Shown here: in pieces, positions 8,386 through 16,637 of the stretch | How the letters are laid out: each line of letters opens with the position of its first letter | Position numbering within the stretch: the stretch's first letter is position 1 | From: Roseovarius indicus | GTDB taxonomy: Bacteria > Pseudomonadota > Alphaproteobacteria > Rhodobacterales > Rhodobacteraceae | DNA length: 64,000 nucleotides | Reading direction: 5' to 3' | Assembly (NCBI RefSeq): GCF_008728195.1 | Contig: NZ_CP031598.1 | Location: forward strand, 2,170,001-2,234,000 | Program-made: the position numbers and the translations under genes | Notes under the pieces: model-generated | The model's input: only the letters and a program-made list of their open reading frames with translations | Database searches by the model: none | Told to the model about the DNA's origin: nothing

Positions 8386-8722
8386 CCATCTTCTCCCTGT
8401 TCGCGCGTTTGGCGCGATTATTATCGAATTCCGCATGGCCCGGCCGGTCTGCGTGTGCGTTACCGGCGGCGTGTCATGCGGTTGGCTGGTCACCAACTCA
8501 GAGCAGGACGCTCCGCCGCCGTCAACGCCTACATGGCTCTTCCGGCAGGGACATGAGGGAAGGATAGGCCGGAACGGATCAATATTTCAAGCTTGAAGTT
8601 TCAAGTGTGAAGTAACGCTTGGCCAAGGCACGGCCCGGCCATATTGCGCGGTCGATGGCAGTGGGCAGTTGTTTCGCCCCCGGGGACGTGGAAGAACGTG
8701 ACCGTCGGGGAAAGGGTGCCGC
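8386..8722. promoter_or_regulatory. Divergent control region before livK with tandem operator-like repeats
   Basis: A 337-bp region between livK (minus) and a methyltransferase gene (plus). It holds two directly adjacent 14-mers, TTTCAAGCTTGAAG (8585-8598) and TTTCAAGTGTGAAG (8599-8612); the first contains a perfect 12-nt palindrome. Nearer livK, 8481-8497 is an inverted repeat GTTGG-N7-CCAAC that contains TGGTCACCA, the half-site style of GntR/FadR-type operators. These look like regulator binding sites for the liv/aromatic cluster. No coding sequence is evident. Confidence 0.55.
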
Positions 8723-9424
8723 ATGTGGAAAGCTCATGACAACAGGTCGGGTGTCGGGGCCAGGGTCGGCGCCCGGCTGTTGCGGCGCGCGGGCTACATG
8801 CCGGCGCGGATCTACGGCAACCTTGCGCGGATCGCCACGGGGCTGGGGCTGCCATACCTGGGCGACAACGTGCGCTATCTTCAGATGGGTCTTCTGGCGC
8901 AGGAGCTGGAGCGCCGGGGCGTCGAGGGGGCGATCGCCGAGCTGGGCGTCTTCCGGGGCGATTTCACGCGGCTGATCGCGCGGGCCTTCAATAACCGCAA
9001 GTACTATCTGTTCGACACGTTCGAAGGGTTCGACGCGGAGCAGATTTCGCAGGATACCGCGCGGTTCGACGCGAAAGGGCACGACTTCAGCGACACCTCG
9101 GTCGAGCGCGTGCTGGCCCGGGTCGATGCGGACGCGACCTGCGAGATGATCGTGCGGCAGGGGCTCTTTCCCGATACGGCGAAGGGGCTGGAGGACCAGT
9201 TTGCCTTCGTTTCGATCGATGTCGACCTGTACGAGCCGACGCTGGAGGGCCTGCGGTATTTCTATCCGCGCATGGCCAGGGGCGGCTACATCATGGTGCA
9301 TGACCTGATGGCCGACAGGTACAGGGGCTGTCGCGAGGCGATCTACGCGTTTTGCGAGGCGGAAGGGGTGACGTTCGTGCCGCTGCCCGATGCGATCTGC
9401 AGTGCGTTGCTCGTCAAATCATGA
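8723..9424 (+). CDS. TylF/MycF-type O-methyltransferase family protein
   Basis: A 233-residue SAM-dependent methyltransferase of the macrocin-O-methyltransferase family. The SAM site is AIAELGVFRGDFTRLIA (about 71-87) with YLFDTFEGFD following; the metal-binding acidic stretch is SIDVDLYEPTLEGLRYFYPR and the third block GGYIMVHDL. In tylosin and mycinamicin producers the family methylates sugar hydroxyls; chromosomal roseobacter copies often sit near surface-polysaccharide genes. No such genes are nearby, so the substrate is unknown. It is the last host gene before the integrated element. Confidence 0.85.
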   Translation: MWKAHDNRSGVGARVGARLLRRAGYMPARIYGNLARIATGLGLPYLGDNVRYLQMGLLAQELERRGVEGAIAELGVFRGDFTRLIARAFNNRKYYLFDTFEGFDAEQISQDTARFDAKGHDFSDTSVERVLARVDADATCEMIVRQGLFPDTAKGLEDQFAFVSIDVDLYEPTLEGLRYFYPRMARGGYIMVHDLMADRYRGCREAIYAFCEAEGVTFVPLPDAICSALLVKS

Positions 9425-9455
9425 ACAAATGGTTAACGAGGTCGTGACTCCGCGC

Positions 9456-9477
9456 AATCTGCCCCTTCGGGCGGATT
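9456..9477 (+). terminator. Terminator-like hairpin after the methyltransferase gene
   Basis: Stem AATCTGCC(C) / GGGCGGATT with loop CTTC, followed by TTGT. It lies 31 bp past the stop of the methyltransferase and 28 bp before the left attachment repeat. Confidence 0.6.
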
Positions 9478-9504
9478 TGTCTCAGCATGTCGGGGAGTTC
9501 CGCC

Positions 9505-9521
9505 AAGTGGCAGCCCGTAGG
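9505..9521. repeat. Left attachment site of the element
   Basis: AAGTGGCAGCCCGTAGG, identical over 17 bp to 20032-20048 at the 3' end of tRNA-Glu. The match stops at the next base (T here, G in the tRNA), so this is the crossover core duplicated by integration. Confidence 0.88.
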
Positions 9522-9682
9522 TCTACATGCGTAGCGTAACACGACAGTGCGATATGAAGCGAAAAGCCTTATTTCACAGGGTGTTGCCGCATTATTCTGT
9601 TTCCTTGTGTTGCGTCATGTAACGGACAGTGCTATTCGTTTTGGCATGTAGAATGGCATAACGTAAGCAGGGGGAATCGAAC

Positions 9683-10966
9683 TTGCCAAAGAAGGCGCAG
9701 GAGCTTGGCCCGCTCCAAGTGAAACGGCTGACGCATCCTGGCGGCATAGGCAATGTGACTTTTGCAGTCGGCGGCGTTGACGGGCTACAAATTCAAATCA
9801 CGCCAAACGGCGCGCGGTCTTGGGTGCTGCGCACAACCATCGCTGGCACCCGCCGTAACATAGGACTCGGCTCTTATCCGTCCGTCACGCTCGCACAAGC
9901 TCGTGAGCGGGCAAGAGAGTCGCGGGACTTGATATGGAAGGGCATTGACCCGGTGGCGCAGAGGCGAGCGGCAAGGGCCGCGCTGGCAGCGCAGAACGCA
10001 CGCGATCTTACTTTCGCAGAGGCGGCGGAACGGTTGCTCTCCACGAAAGAGAAGGAGTTTCGCAGCGAGCGACATGCAAAAATCTGGCGATCCTCGCTTG
10101 ACCTCTATGCGATCCCGACAATGGGCGACATGCAGGTTTCAGAGATTGAACGGCAGGATGTGCTGCGCGCTCTTGAGCCGATATGGACTACAAAAACGGA
10201 CACTGCAAAACGGCTGCGGCAGCGGATAGAGGCCGTCCTGTCGTGGGCAACTGTTGCTGGGCATCGAGAAGGTGAAAACCCGGCGCGGTGGAAACATAAT
10301 CTTGACGCCTTCCTGCCAGCGGCAAGCAAGGTGGCCAAAACCAAGCATTGGCCCGCGCTGGCGCTGGACGATACTTCGGATTGGTTTGCGGATCTTCGTG
10401 GCCGCGAGGGCATCGCCACGCGGGCGCTGGAGTTACTCGCTCTGACTGCGGTCAGGTCGGGCGACGTGCGCGGCGCGGTCTGGTCCGAAATCGACCTTAG
10501 CGCCAAGCTTTGGACCATCCCGGCTGATAGGATGAAGGCCGCAAAGGAACACCGCGTTCCGCTCACGGCGGAGGCAGCGGCGCTCTTGGAAGCTGTGCCA
10601 AGGATGCAGGGCGTCCCGTATGTGTTCCCGGCGGCGCGCGGTGGGATGCTGTCTGACGCGGCGTTGTCGGCGTGCATGAAGCGCATCAACGAGGCGCGGG
10701 AGGGCGGCTATCTCGACCGCGTTTCCGGGCGTCCTGCTGTTCCTCACGGACTTAGATCGACTTTTCGGGATTGGGCAGCCGAGCGCACGAACTATCCGCG
10801 AGACATGGCCGAAATGGCGCTTGCACATAACGTAGGCACAGAAGTTGAGCGGGCCTATCGGCGCGGCGATATGCTGGAAAAGCGGCGGCAGATGATGGGG
10901 GCTTGGCAGCGATTTCTGCGCGGTGAGGCAGGCGGCAAAGTTGTTCGCATTGGGGAGGCAGGTTGA
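9683..10966 (+). CDS. P4-type tyrosine integrase
   Basis: A 427-residue site-specific recombinase. The N-terminus has the DUF4102 arm-type DNA-binding domain (GVDGLQIQITPNGARSWVLR, GLGSYPSVTLAQARERA), then a SAM-like core-binding domain and the catalytic domain with Arg in LTAVRSGD (258), HGLR (355-358), His in LAHN (382) and the nucleophile Tyr in VERAYRRGD (392). The start is TTG at 9683 after GCAGGGGGA; no ATG is available because stops lie just upstream. It would integrate and excise the element at tRNA-Glu. It lies at the end of the element far from the intact tRNA. Confidence 0.93.
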   Translation: MPKKAQELGPLQVKRLTHPGGIGNVTFAVGGVDGLQIQITPNGARSWVLRTTIAGTRRNIGLGSYPSVTLAQARERARESRDLIWKGIDPVAQRRAARAALAAQNARDLTFAEAAERLLSTKEKEFRSERHAKIWRSSLDLYAIPTMGDMQVSEIERQDVLRALEPIWTTKTDTAKRLRQRIEAVLSWATVAGHREGENPARWKHNLDAFLPAASKVAKTKHWPALALDDTSDWFADLRGREGIATRALELLALTAVRSGDVRGAVWSEIDLSAKLWTIPADRMKAAKEHRVPLTAEAAALLEAVPRMQGVPYVFPAARGGMLSDAALSACMKRINEAREGGYLDRVSGRPAVPHGLRSTFRDWAAERTNYPRDMAEMALAHNVGTEVERAYRRGDMLEKRRQMMGAWQRFLRGEAGGKVVRIGEAG

Positions 10967-11400
10967 TGGATTTCAGCGAATTCGACACAGCCACCTTGGG
11001 GGAAGCAGAGCGCGGTAACTTTGAACGACTGATAAAGAAGCTGCGCAGCAATGATAGATTATTAAAGGGTGAAAGGGACTTTCTTGCCGACCGGCTGGAA
11101 GGAAAAAAGAAGCTCAAGAAAGGGCCGAAACCAAAGATCAACCCTATGGATATCGAGGCATATCTGGCGTTTGCATGGCTTTGTGACCGTGAGGGTTGGC
11201 CAAAGGAGGCTGCTAATTTGCGTGTTGCGGAACTGCTTGGCGAAGATGAGTCATTCGTTAGGCGGAGGCGACGCAGAGCCAAGCCTGCTATTCCGTTGTT
11301 GGAGGCACTCGCAGCGTTGGGTGCGACTTCACAGACGGTAATGCCCCCTATGTTGTTGAGGAAAGAAGCGGGTCAGGGGACCGAAAAGGGCGTTAAATAA
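10966..11400 (+). CDS. Unknown basic protein of the element
   Basis: A 144-residue protein with no recognised family. It is highly charged: an acidic start, then RLEGKKKLKKGPKPKIN (about 46-62), a central DIEAYLAFAWLCDREGWPKEAANLRVAE helix pair and FVRRRRRRAKP. The ATG overlaps the integrase stop (TGATG), so it is co-translated with integrase and might be an excision or DNA-binding accessory. The stretch is richer in A+T than the capsid genes. No function is claimed. Confidence 0.6.
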   Translation: MDFSEFDTATLGEAERGNFERLIKKLRSNDRLLKGERDFLADRLEGKKKLKKGPKPKINPMDIEAYLAFAWLCDREGWPKEAANLRVAELLGEDESFVRRRRRRAKPAIPLLEALAALGATSQTVMPPMLLRKEAGQGTEKGVK

Positions 11401-11446
11401 CGTCCTGCGCTTTCTTTGGACCCCTCGGCAAATATGTGAACATTGG

Positions 11447-11474
11447 GAAGCACCTTGTAACTAACAGGTGCTTC
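11447..11474 (+). promoter_or_regulatory. Inverted repeat abutting the alpA start
   Basis: Perfect 9-bp arms GAAGCACCT (11447-11455) and AGGTGCTTC (11466-11474) with a 10-nt spacer, ending one base before the alpA ATG at 11476. It can be a dimeric-protein operator or an mRNA hairpin; the only SD-like bases for alpA (AGGTG) lie in the 3' arm, so folding would hide them. Either would make it a switch point of the element. Confidence 0.65.
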
Positions 11475-11475
11475 A

Positions 11476-11664
11476 ATGACACAAACTTATCTGACTGACA
11501 TTCAGGTTGCGCAGCGCTACGGGATCGCGCGCCCGACCGTCTGGCGCTGGCATCGCGAGAAGCCGGACTTTCCCCGCGTTGTGCGTCTTTCCGGTCGCTG
11601 CGCCCGATGGAAGCTCTCCGACATCGAGGCTTGGGAATCCCAGCAAGCGGAGGTGGCGGCATGA
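11476..11664 (+). CDS. alpA: AlpA-family excision/transcription regulator
   Basis: A 62-residue protein, the standard AlpA length. It contains the MerR-like winged helix: YLTDIQVAQRYGIARPTVWRWHREKPDFPRVVRLSGRCARWKLSDIEAW. AlpA proteins of P4 and of proteobacterial PICIs switch on int or the island genes. The stop overlaps the start of the next gene (ATGA). It follows a strong inverted repeat, likely its own control site. Confidence 0.88.
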   Translation: MTQTYLTDIQVAQRYGIARPTVWRWHREKPDFPRVVRLSGRCARWKLSDIEAWESQQAEVAA

Positions 11665-12065
11665 GGTTCAAAGACTTTCCCCCGTCCGTGCAAGCCGAGC
11701 TCAAGTCCTATGGCAAGAAGGAAATGCAGTATCTCGCAATCGACGCGAGGCGCGAGGCGGATAACGACCGCTTGGCGGAACTCACGACCGACCCCGGCGA
11801 GGCGCTGAAATCGGCGTTCGACGTGCGAAGGAAGAAGTTGAGCCTTGAGGTCGATGACCCGCTCGACTTCATCGAAGGCGCGATTGAACTGACGCGCACG
11901 ACCCTCGGACATGAGATGGACGAGGACATTGTCTACCGCTCGATGTGGGACATGCTGACGGCGGCAAGCGACGTGCTTCGCGAGTATCGCAACCGCGACC
12001 GCGAGGTGCAGGAGTGCCTACGGGCCGCGTGGCTAGGTGTGCGCGATGCGGAGGATGGCGCATGA
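11661..12065 (+). CDS. Unknown acidic early protein of the element
   Basis: A 134-residue, largely helical and charged protein (MRFKDFPPSVQAELKSYG...). No catalytic motif or recognised family is visible. It is coupled to alpA and to the next gene by 4-bp overlaps, so it belongs to the early, AlpA-linked operon. In satellites this position often holds replication or interference genes, but nothing in the sequence shows which. Confidence 0.6.
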   Translation: MRFKDFPPSVQAELKSYGKKEMQYLAIDARREADNDRLAELTTDPGEALKSAFDVRRKKLSLEVDDPLDFIEGAIELTRTTLGHEMDEDIVYRSMWDMLTAASDVLREYRNRDREVQECLRAAWLGVRDAEDGA

Positions 12066-12274
12066 GCTGGACTAGCGGCCTGAGTACCTCCGACCTGCTG
12101 GAACTGAAACCGAAAGGTCACTATCGCATCTGCGAAACCGAAGACGGTTTCCTTGTCACCATCAACATACCGGGAGAGCCGCCTGACAGGTTCATCTGCG
12201 CTTCTCGCGGCGCGGCAAACCAGCTTGCTATCCGTCTCTCTGACATGGGCCTCACCGGGCTTTGGGAGGCGTGA
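12062..12274 (+). CDS. Small unknown early protein of the element
   Basis: A 70-residue protein starting at the ATG that overlaps the previous stop (ATGA). It has a compact beta-rich look (GHYRICETEDGFLVTINIPGEPPDRFICASRGAANQLAIRLSDMG) ending in an amphipathic helix. No family is recognised. It overlaps the next gene by one base (TGATG). Confidence 0.6.
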   Translation: MSWTSGLSTSDLLELKPKGHYRICETEDGFLVTINIPGEPPDRFICASRGAANQLAIRLSDMGLTGLWEA

Positions 12275-12588
12275 TGATGGCTCAGGAAAAGCAAACCCCC
12301 GCTGCGGCTGTCACCGCGAGCGAGGGCCAATTCGACGCCACCCAACGTCAAGGCGACGATACCATTTCGGTGAAGACCAAGCAACAGCGATGGAGAGCGC
12401 GCAACCCGCGCGCCTACCTCGCTCACCTCACTGTGCAGAACGCGCTGAGGCTTGGCCTGATTGTGCGCCAACCTTGTGAGGAATGCGGCTCGGACAAGAG
12501 CGAGGCGCACCACGACGACTATTCTAATCCGCTCGCTGTGACGTGGCTCTGCCGCCGTCATCACCGCGCCCGGCATCGGAACCCCTGA
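12274..12588 (+). CDS. HNH-like small zinc protein of the element
   Basis: A 104-residue protein. After a disordered N-terminus and a basic helical part, residues 67-100 read CEECGSDKSEAHHDDYSNPLAVTWLCRRHHRARH. This CxxC-AHHDDY-WLCxxHH pattern is a short HNH/treble-clef fold found in many phages. It may nick or bind DNA. It is the last gene of the early operon and is followed by a hairpin. The element has a second, more typical HNH gene in the head module. Confidence 0.72.
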   Translation: MMAQEKQTPAAAVTASEGQFDATQRQGDDTISVKTKQQRWRARNPRAYLAHLTVQNALRLGLIVRQPCEECGSDKSEAHHDDYSNPLAVTWLCRRHHRARHRNP

Positions 12589-12593
12589 CAGAA

Positions 12594-12618
12594 CCTCGCC
12601 CCTGCACCTTGGGCGAGG
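12594..12618 (+). terminator. Hairpin at the end of the early operon
   Basis: Perfect 8-bp stem CCTCGCCC / GGGCGAGG with a 9-nt loop, starting 5 bp after the stop of the last early gene. A T-run is lacking, so it may be a Rho-type or weak terminator. Confidence 0.55.
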
Positions 12619-13173
12619 TGTGGGGGCGTTCATTCATCGGAGCAGACCGGACGCCGAGCCGGGCATATCCCTTCATCCGTCCTAGCCTTTGACCATTGAG
12701 CGAATTCAATGGGCTTAAGACGATCCGGGGGCATCACCCACCCCGAGCGGTACCGACTCCTACTGGGCCGCTCAGAGACGCGACATCTATAACCCACCGG
12801 CAGGGGCACATGCCCTGTTCATGGCGACATGTTCCGACCGGGGACCGCACCGACGCATAGCTGCAAAGGGCGGGGCAGGAGCAAAGCCTGCGGGGAAGCG
12901 GCTGGCCCACGATACGGGTATCGCGTGGAAACGGATCGAGGAAGCGTAGGGCCTTCCCCTGCATGCGGGGGGAAGGAGCGGGTGGGGGTAGTGTGTTTAA
13001 ACGAATGGTGGTAATATAATACCCCAGCGCAATCAGGTGGACTTGCCTATGTTTTCATCGAATGCCTATTTATTGTGCATTCTGGTCCCAATGGTCCGGC
13101 TTTCCTCGGGGGGGCCTTTCGCGGGGCGGGGTGTTCCTTTCTCTCTCCTGAAAAAATCCGGGGAGGGCTGCTG
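12619..13173 (+). other. Hairpin-rich non-coding stretch between early and head genes
   Basis: About 555 bp without a convincing gene, where a small terminase gene would be expected. Visible stems on the plus strand: CCATTGA/TCAATGG (near 12690-12711), GAGCGG/CCGCTC (near 12744-12773), GCAGG/CCTGC (near 12875-12892), CCACG-ATAC/GTAT-CG-CGTGG (near 12905-12927) and CCTTCCCC/GGGGAAGG (near 12950-12976) followed by GGGTGGGGG. The last resembles GC-rich REP hairpins of alphaproteobacteria. This may be a structured RNA, a cos/pac packaging site or an origin. An in-frame GTG at 13075 would extend the terminase by 33 residues, but that part looks non-coding. Confidence 0.55.
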
Positions 13174-14706
13174 ATGGCGAGGGCATCGAAAGAGGCATCG
13201 GCGGCGCTGCGGTTCCTGCCCAAGCTGGTCGTCCCCGAGGGCCGCATGGCTGGACGGCGGTTGAAGCTGGCGAGCTATCAAAAGGACTTCGTTCGCGGCG
13301 CATTCTCGAAGGGCACGGCGGTCGGATTGCTTAGTGTGGGGCGCGGCTCAGCCAAGACGGCTATCTCGGCGGGCATCGCGTTGGGGCACCTGATGGGCGA
13401 GATCGCGCCCCAGCCCAAGCGCGAGATCATCTTCGCGGCCCGGAACCGGGACCAAGCCAAGATCGCGTTCGGCTTCTTGGTAGGCTTCATCGAAGGTTTG
13501 CCGGAGGAAGATCAGGAGCAATTCACGATCCGGCGCGGCTCCAAGCTGGAAGTCGAGACGGCGGAGAACGGCGGCGGTCTGGCGCGGGTGATCGCAGCGG
13601 ACGGAAAGTCCATCCTCGGCGGTGCGCCCACACTGGCGATCCTCGATGAGCGGGCAGCATGGGAACGCGAGAAGGGCGACAACCTCGAAAACGCTATCTT
13701 GTCCGGTCTGGGCAAGCGTGACGGCCGGGCGCTGATTATCAGCACGTCGGCACCTGACGACGCGAACACCTTTTCCCGGTGGCTCGATGAGCCGCCGCCG
13801 GGGACGTATGTGCAGGAGCATCGCCCCGAACCGGGCTTGCCGCCGGATGATCTAGAAAGCCTGCTGATCGCCAACCCCGGCGCGCGCGAGGGCATCGGCT
13901 CCACGCCGGAATGGCTGGTAGCGCAGGCGCGGCGGGCGATTGCACGGGGCGGCTCTGCCCTGTCCAGCTTCCGTAACTTGAATAGGAATGAACGTGTCGC
14001 GTCCGATGATCGGTCGGTGCTGGTCACGGTTGATGAATGGCTGGCGGCCGAGGTGTCGCCCGACGACCTGCCCGAACGCGAAGGGCCAGTGATCCTTGGC
14101 GTTGACCTGGGCGGTTCGCGGTCCATGAGCGCGGCGGCGCTGTTCTGGCCCGAGACAGGACGGCTCGAATGTGTGGGTGCCTTTCCGACGAAACCCGGCC
14201 TTGCGGATCGTGGCGCGGCTGACGGTGTATCGAGCCGCTACGTCGAGATGAACGAGCGCGGCGAACTGGTGACGATGGGTGAGACCACAGTGCCGGTGGA
14301 TCGCTTCCTTGCCGATGTGGCGGAACGTCTCGACGGGCAAACCCCGGCGGCAATCGTGGGCGACCGCTTCCGTCATGCGGAGTTTATCGAAGCGCTGCGC
14401 GGTGCCGCGCTGGATCGCGTTCCCTGTGTCTGGCGCGGGATGGGATGGAAAGACGGCAGCGAGGATGTGGAGAGGTTCCGGCGGGCGCTCTTTGAACAGC
14501 GGGTGCAAACGGTGCCGTCTCTGCTGCTGCGCTCTGCCTTCGCGGACGCGATCACGCTGGTGGATCCGGCAGGCAATCACAAGCTTGCGAAATCACGTTC
14601 GACCGGGCGGATCGACCCGGCGGCGGCAACTGTCATCGCGGTTGCCCAAGGCATCCGCATGACAAGCGCACCGAAGAACAAAGGGGGACGGTTCGCATGG
14701 GGATGA
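13174..14706 (+). CDS. Terminase large subunit
   Basis: A 510-residue packaging motor protein. Walker A is GRGSAKT (56-62), Walker B LAILDE (154-159), the coupling motif IISTSAPDD (188-196), and the RNase H-type nuclease domain begins at VILGVDLGGS with Asp 311. The ATG at 13174 is preceded by GGGGAGGG at good spacing; a GTG start 99 bp upstream is less likely. It cuts and pumps DNA into procapsids. No small terminase subunit is seen beside it, so TerS may be supplied by a helper phage or by an unrecognised element protein. Confidence 0.93.
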   Translation: MARASKEASAALRFLPKLVVPEGRMAGRRLKLASYQKDFVRGAFSKGTAVGLLSVGRGSAKTAISAGIALGHLMGEIAPQPKREIIFAARNRDQAKIAFGFLVGFIEGLPEEDQEQFTIRRGSKLEVETAENGGGLARVIAADGKSILGGAPTLAILDERAAWEREKGDNLENAILSGLGKRDGRALIISTSAPDDANTFSRWLDEPPPGTYVQEHRPEPGLPPDDLESLLIANPGAREGIGSTPEWLVAQARRAIARGGSALSSFRNLNRNERVASDDRSVLVTVDEWLAAEVSPDDLPEREGPVILGVDLGGSRSMSAAALFWPETGRLECVGAFPTKPGLADRGAADGVSSRYVEMNERGELVTMGETTVPVDRFLADVAERLDGQTPAAIVGDRFRHAEFIEALRGAALDRVPCVWRGMGWKDGSEDVERFRRALFEQRVQTVPSLLLRSAFADAITLVDPAGNHKLAKSRSTGRIDPAAATVIAVAQGIRMTSAPKNKGGRFAWG

Positions 14707-15044
14707 CTGAGACGGCATCGCGGCTGATCGCGAAATGGGGGCAGGCTGGCACGTTCGTGCGTCCCGGAGAAGCGGACGAAACCACCTATCCGCCCACGCC
14801 GGGCACGCCCACCAATCACGCCGCGACCGTGTGCGTGGTGGACTACACGTCCGAGGATCGCGATGGGAGCAACATTCAGGCGAACGACCTGCGGGCATTT
14901 GTGGCGGTCGAGGACTTGGACATCACCCCGGACAATGGGGATAGCCTGACGGTCGCGGGCAAGACCTTTTCCGTGGTGCGCGTGGTGCCGATGGCCCCCG
15001 ATGGCGTGGCCCGGTTCTATGACGTGCAGGTGCGTGGCGCATGA
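14703..15044 (+). CDS. Head-closure-like small protein
   Basis: A 113-residue protein from the ATG at 14703, overlapping the terminase stop (ATGA); an ATG at 14697 is also possible. It is beta-rich: FVRPGEADETTYPPTPGTPTNHAATVCVVDY, then DDLxAFVAVEDLDITPDNGDSLTVAGKTFSVVRVVPM, ending in YDVQVR. This is the pattern of phage neck/stopper proteins that close the head. The position in a head operon supports it; homology was not tested. Confidence 0.62.
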   Translation: MTETASRLIAKWGQAGTFVRPGEADETTYPPTPGTPTNHAATVCVVDYTSEDRDGSNIQANDLRAFVAVEDLDITPDNGDSLTVAGKTFSVVRVVPMAPDGVARFYDVQVRGA

Positions 15045-15373
15045 ACAGGCGGCGCGAATATCAGCGGCATTCGGCCCGCGTGATCCGGTCCCGGCGCTGG
15101 AAGGCCCTGCGGATGCAGGCGCTCGACCGCGACGACTGGCAATGCGTCCAGTGCGGTGAGCGGCGGCGGTTGGAGGTGGATCATATCGAACCCGTCCGGG
15201 ACCGCCCGGACTTGGCGTTCAGGCTGTCCAATCTCCAATGCCTCTGCGGTCGGTGTCACAGCCGCAAAACCCGAATTGAGGTTGGCATGGGTCAGCCCAA
15301 TCCCGCCCGCGAGGCGTGGAAGTCCTTGCTGCGGGACATGCAGCGAAACCAATCGAGCAACATAGGAGAATAG
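15041..15373 (+). CDS. Phage-type HNH endonuclease
   Basis: A 110-residue HNH nuclease: WKALRMQALDRDDWQCVQCG, LEVDHIEPV (first His of the motif), LSNLQCLCGRCHSRKT (Asn and last His). In HK97-type cos phages and in PICIs an HNH protein works with terminase at cos cleavage. It overlaps the upstream gene by 4 bp and is followed at once by the capsid gene. This supports cos-type packaging of the element. Confidence 0.9.
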   Translation: MNRRREYQRHSARVIRSRRWKALRMQALDRDDWQCVQCGERRRLEVDHIEPVRDRPDLAFRLSNLQCLCGRCHSRKTRIEVGMGQPNPAREAWKSLLRDMQRNQSSNIGE

Positions 15374-15374
15374 A

Positions 15375-16637
15375 ATGCTTGATTCTGTGAAAATCCAGCG
15401 CCGTCAATCGGAAATCCGCCAGTCGCTGGCCGAACTGGTCGGGAAGGAAGCCCCGTCCGAGGACGAAACCCGGTCCATGGAAGACATGGACAAAGAATAC
15501 CGCGCCAATGAAGTGCGGTATCGCGCCGCGCTGGTGGCGGAAGACGAGGAACGGCGCGAGGCGAAAGACGATCTTGAGACCCGCTCGGATCGCGAGTGGT
15601 CCGAACTGATGGGCCAATTCGAGATGCGGCAAGTCGCGCTGGCATTGGACGAGGGCCGCGCGCTCGATGGCCAGACGGCGGAGATCGTGACCGAACTGCG
15701 CGAGCGGGGCGGCTATCGCGGTGTCCCGGTGCCGTGGGAAGCTCTGGAACAACGGGCGGGTGAGACTATTGCCAGTGGCACGCCGGACCCGATGCAGACG
15801 CGCCCGATCATTGACCGGCTGTTTCCGCAATCGGTCGCGGCGCGCATGGGCGGGCAGATGATCAATATCCCGCAAGGCGAGGTGGAATATCCGGTTGTCA
15901 CGTCCAGCGTCACGGCATCCTGGCAAGCGACCGAAACGGGCAATGTCGCGGACCCGTCCGCCTATGCGACGACTGACAAGCCGCTCGCCCCGGACCATAC
16001 GCTGGGCATCCAGATGAAGCTGACCCGGAAAACCCTGAAACAGTCCGGGCAGGCGCTGGAACAGGCGGTGCGCCGGGACATGAACGGGGCCATGTCGCAG
16101 GAGATGGACCGGGTTGCCTTCCTTGGCAGCGGTTCCTCGGGTGAGCCGGATGGCGTGATTGCCGGCGCATCGGGCTATGGCATCACCGAAACGGCGGTGG
16201 ATGCGGCGGCAAGCTGGTCCGCATTCCGCGCCGCGGTGACGCGGTTCATGCTGGCGAACGCGGCAGGCTCGCCGTCTGCCGTCCGGCTTCTGATTCGGCC
16301 CGAGGTCTGGGACGCGATGGACGACGCCTATATCGACACTGGCACCGGCCTGACCGAATGGGACCGGCTGGTGAAGAACATCCCGGCGGGCAACATCGCC
16401 ATGAGTCCGAACGCGCTGGCGGCGCCGACCGGCGATCCGGCGGAATCCAGTGCGCTGCTGACTACGAATGTGGGCGGTGTCCCCCCGTTCTTCGTGGCGA
16501 CCTGGGGCGCGGTCGATCTGATCCGCGATCCGTACTCGGACGCGCAATCCGGCGGGCTGCGACTGACTGCGTTGGCGACGATGGATGTGACCGTTGCGCG
16601 CGGGGTGCAACTCGAAGTCCTGACCGGGGTGCAGTGA
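15375..16637 (+). CDS. HK97-type major capsid protein
   Basis: A 420-residue capsid subunit. Residues 1-110 are a charged coiled-coil delta/scaffold domain (RRQSEIRQSLAEL...MEDMDKEYRANE) normally removed by the prohead protease. The HK97 fold follows: INIPQGEVEYPVVTSSVTASWQATETG, LTRKTLKQSGQALEQAV, ALLxGSG-type FLGSGSSGEPDGVI, and the C-terminal P-domain strand GVQLEVLTG. AGGAGA precedes the ATG. Presence of its own capsid gene separates this element from classical PICIs that reuse helper capsids. Confidence 0.93.
   Translation: MLDSVKIQRRQSEIRQSLAELVGKEAPSEDETRSMEDMDKEYRANEVRYRAALVAEDEERREAKDDLETRSDREWSELMGQFEMRQVALALDEGRALDGQTAEIVTELRERGGYRGVPVPWEALEQRAGETIASGTPDPMQTRPIIDRLFPQSVAARMGGQMINIPQGEVEYPVVTSSVTASWQATETGNVADPSAYATTDKPLAPDHTLGIQMKLTRKTLKQSGQALEQAVRRDMNGAMSQEMDRVAFLGSGSSGEPDGVIAGASGYGITETAVDAAASWSAFRAAVTRFMLANAAGSPSAVRLLIRPEVWDAMDDAYIDTGTGLTEWDRLVKNIPAGNIAMSPNALAAPTGDPAESSALLTTNVGGVPPFFVATWGAVDLIRDPYSDAQSGGLRLTALATMDVTVARGVQLEVLTGVQ

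Noticed and set aside
12829..13014. 61-codon ORF as a possible terS
   Set aside because: Composition is random (Gly/Arg/Cys-rich), it lies over several hairpins and a REP-like stem, and has no helix-turn-helix or length typical of TerS.
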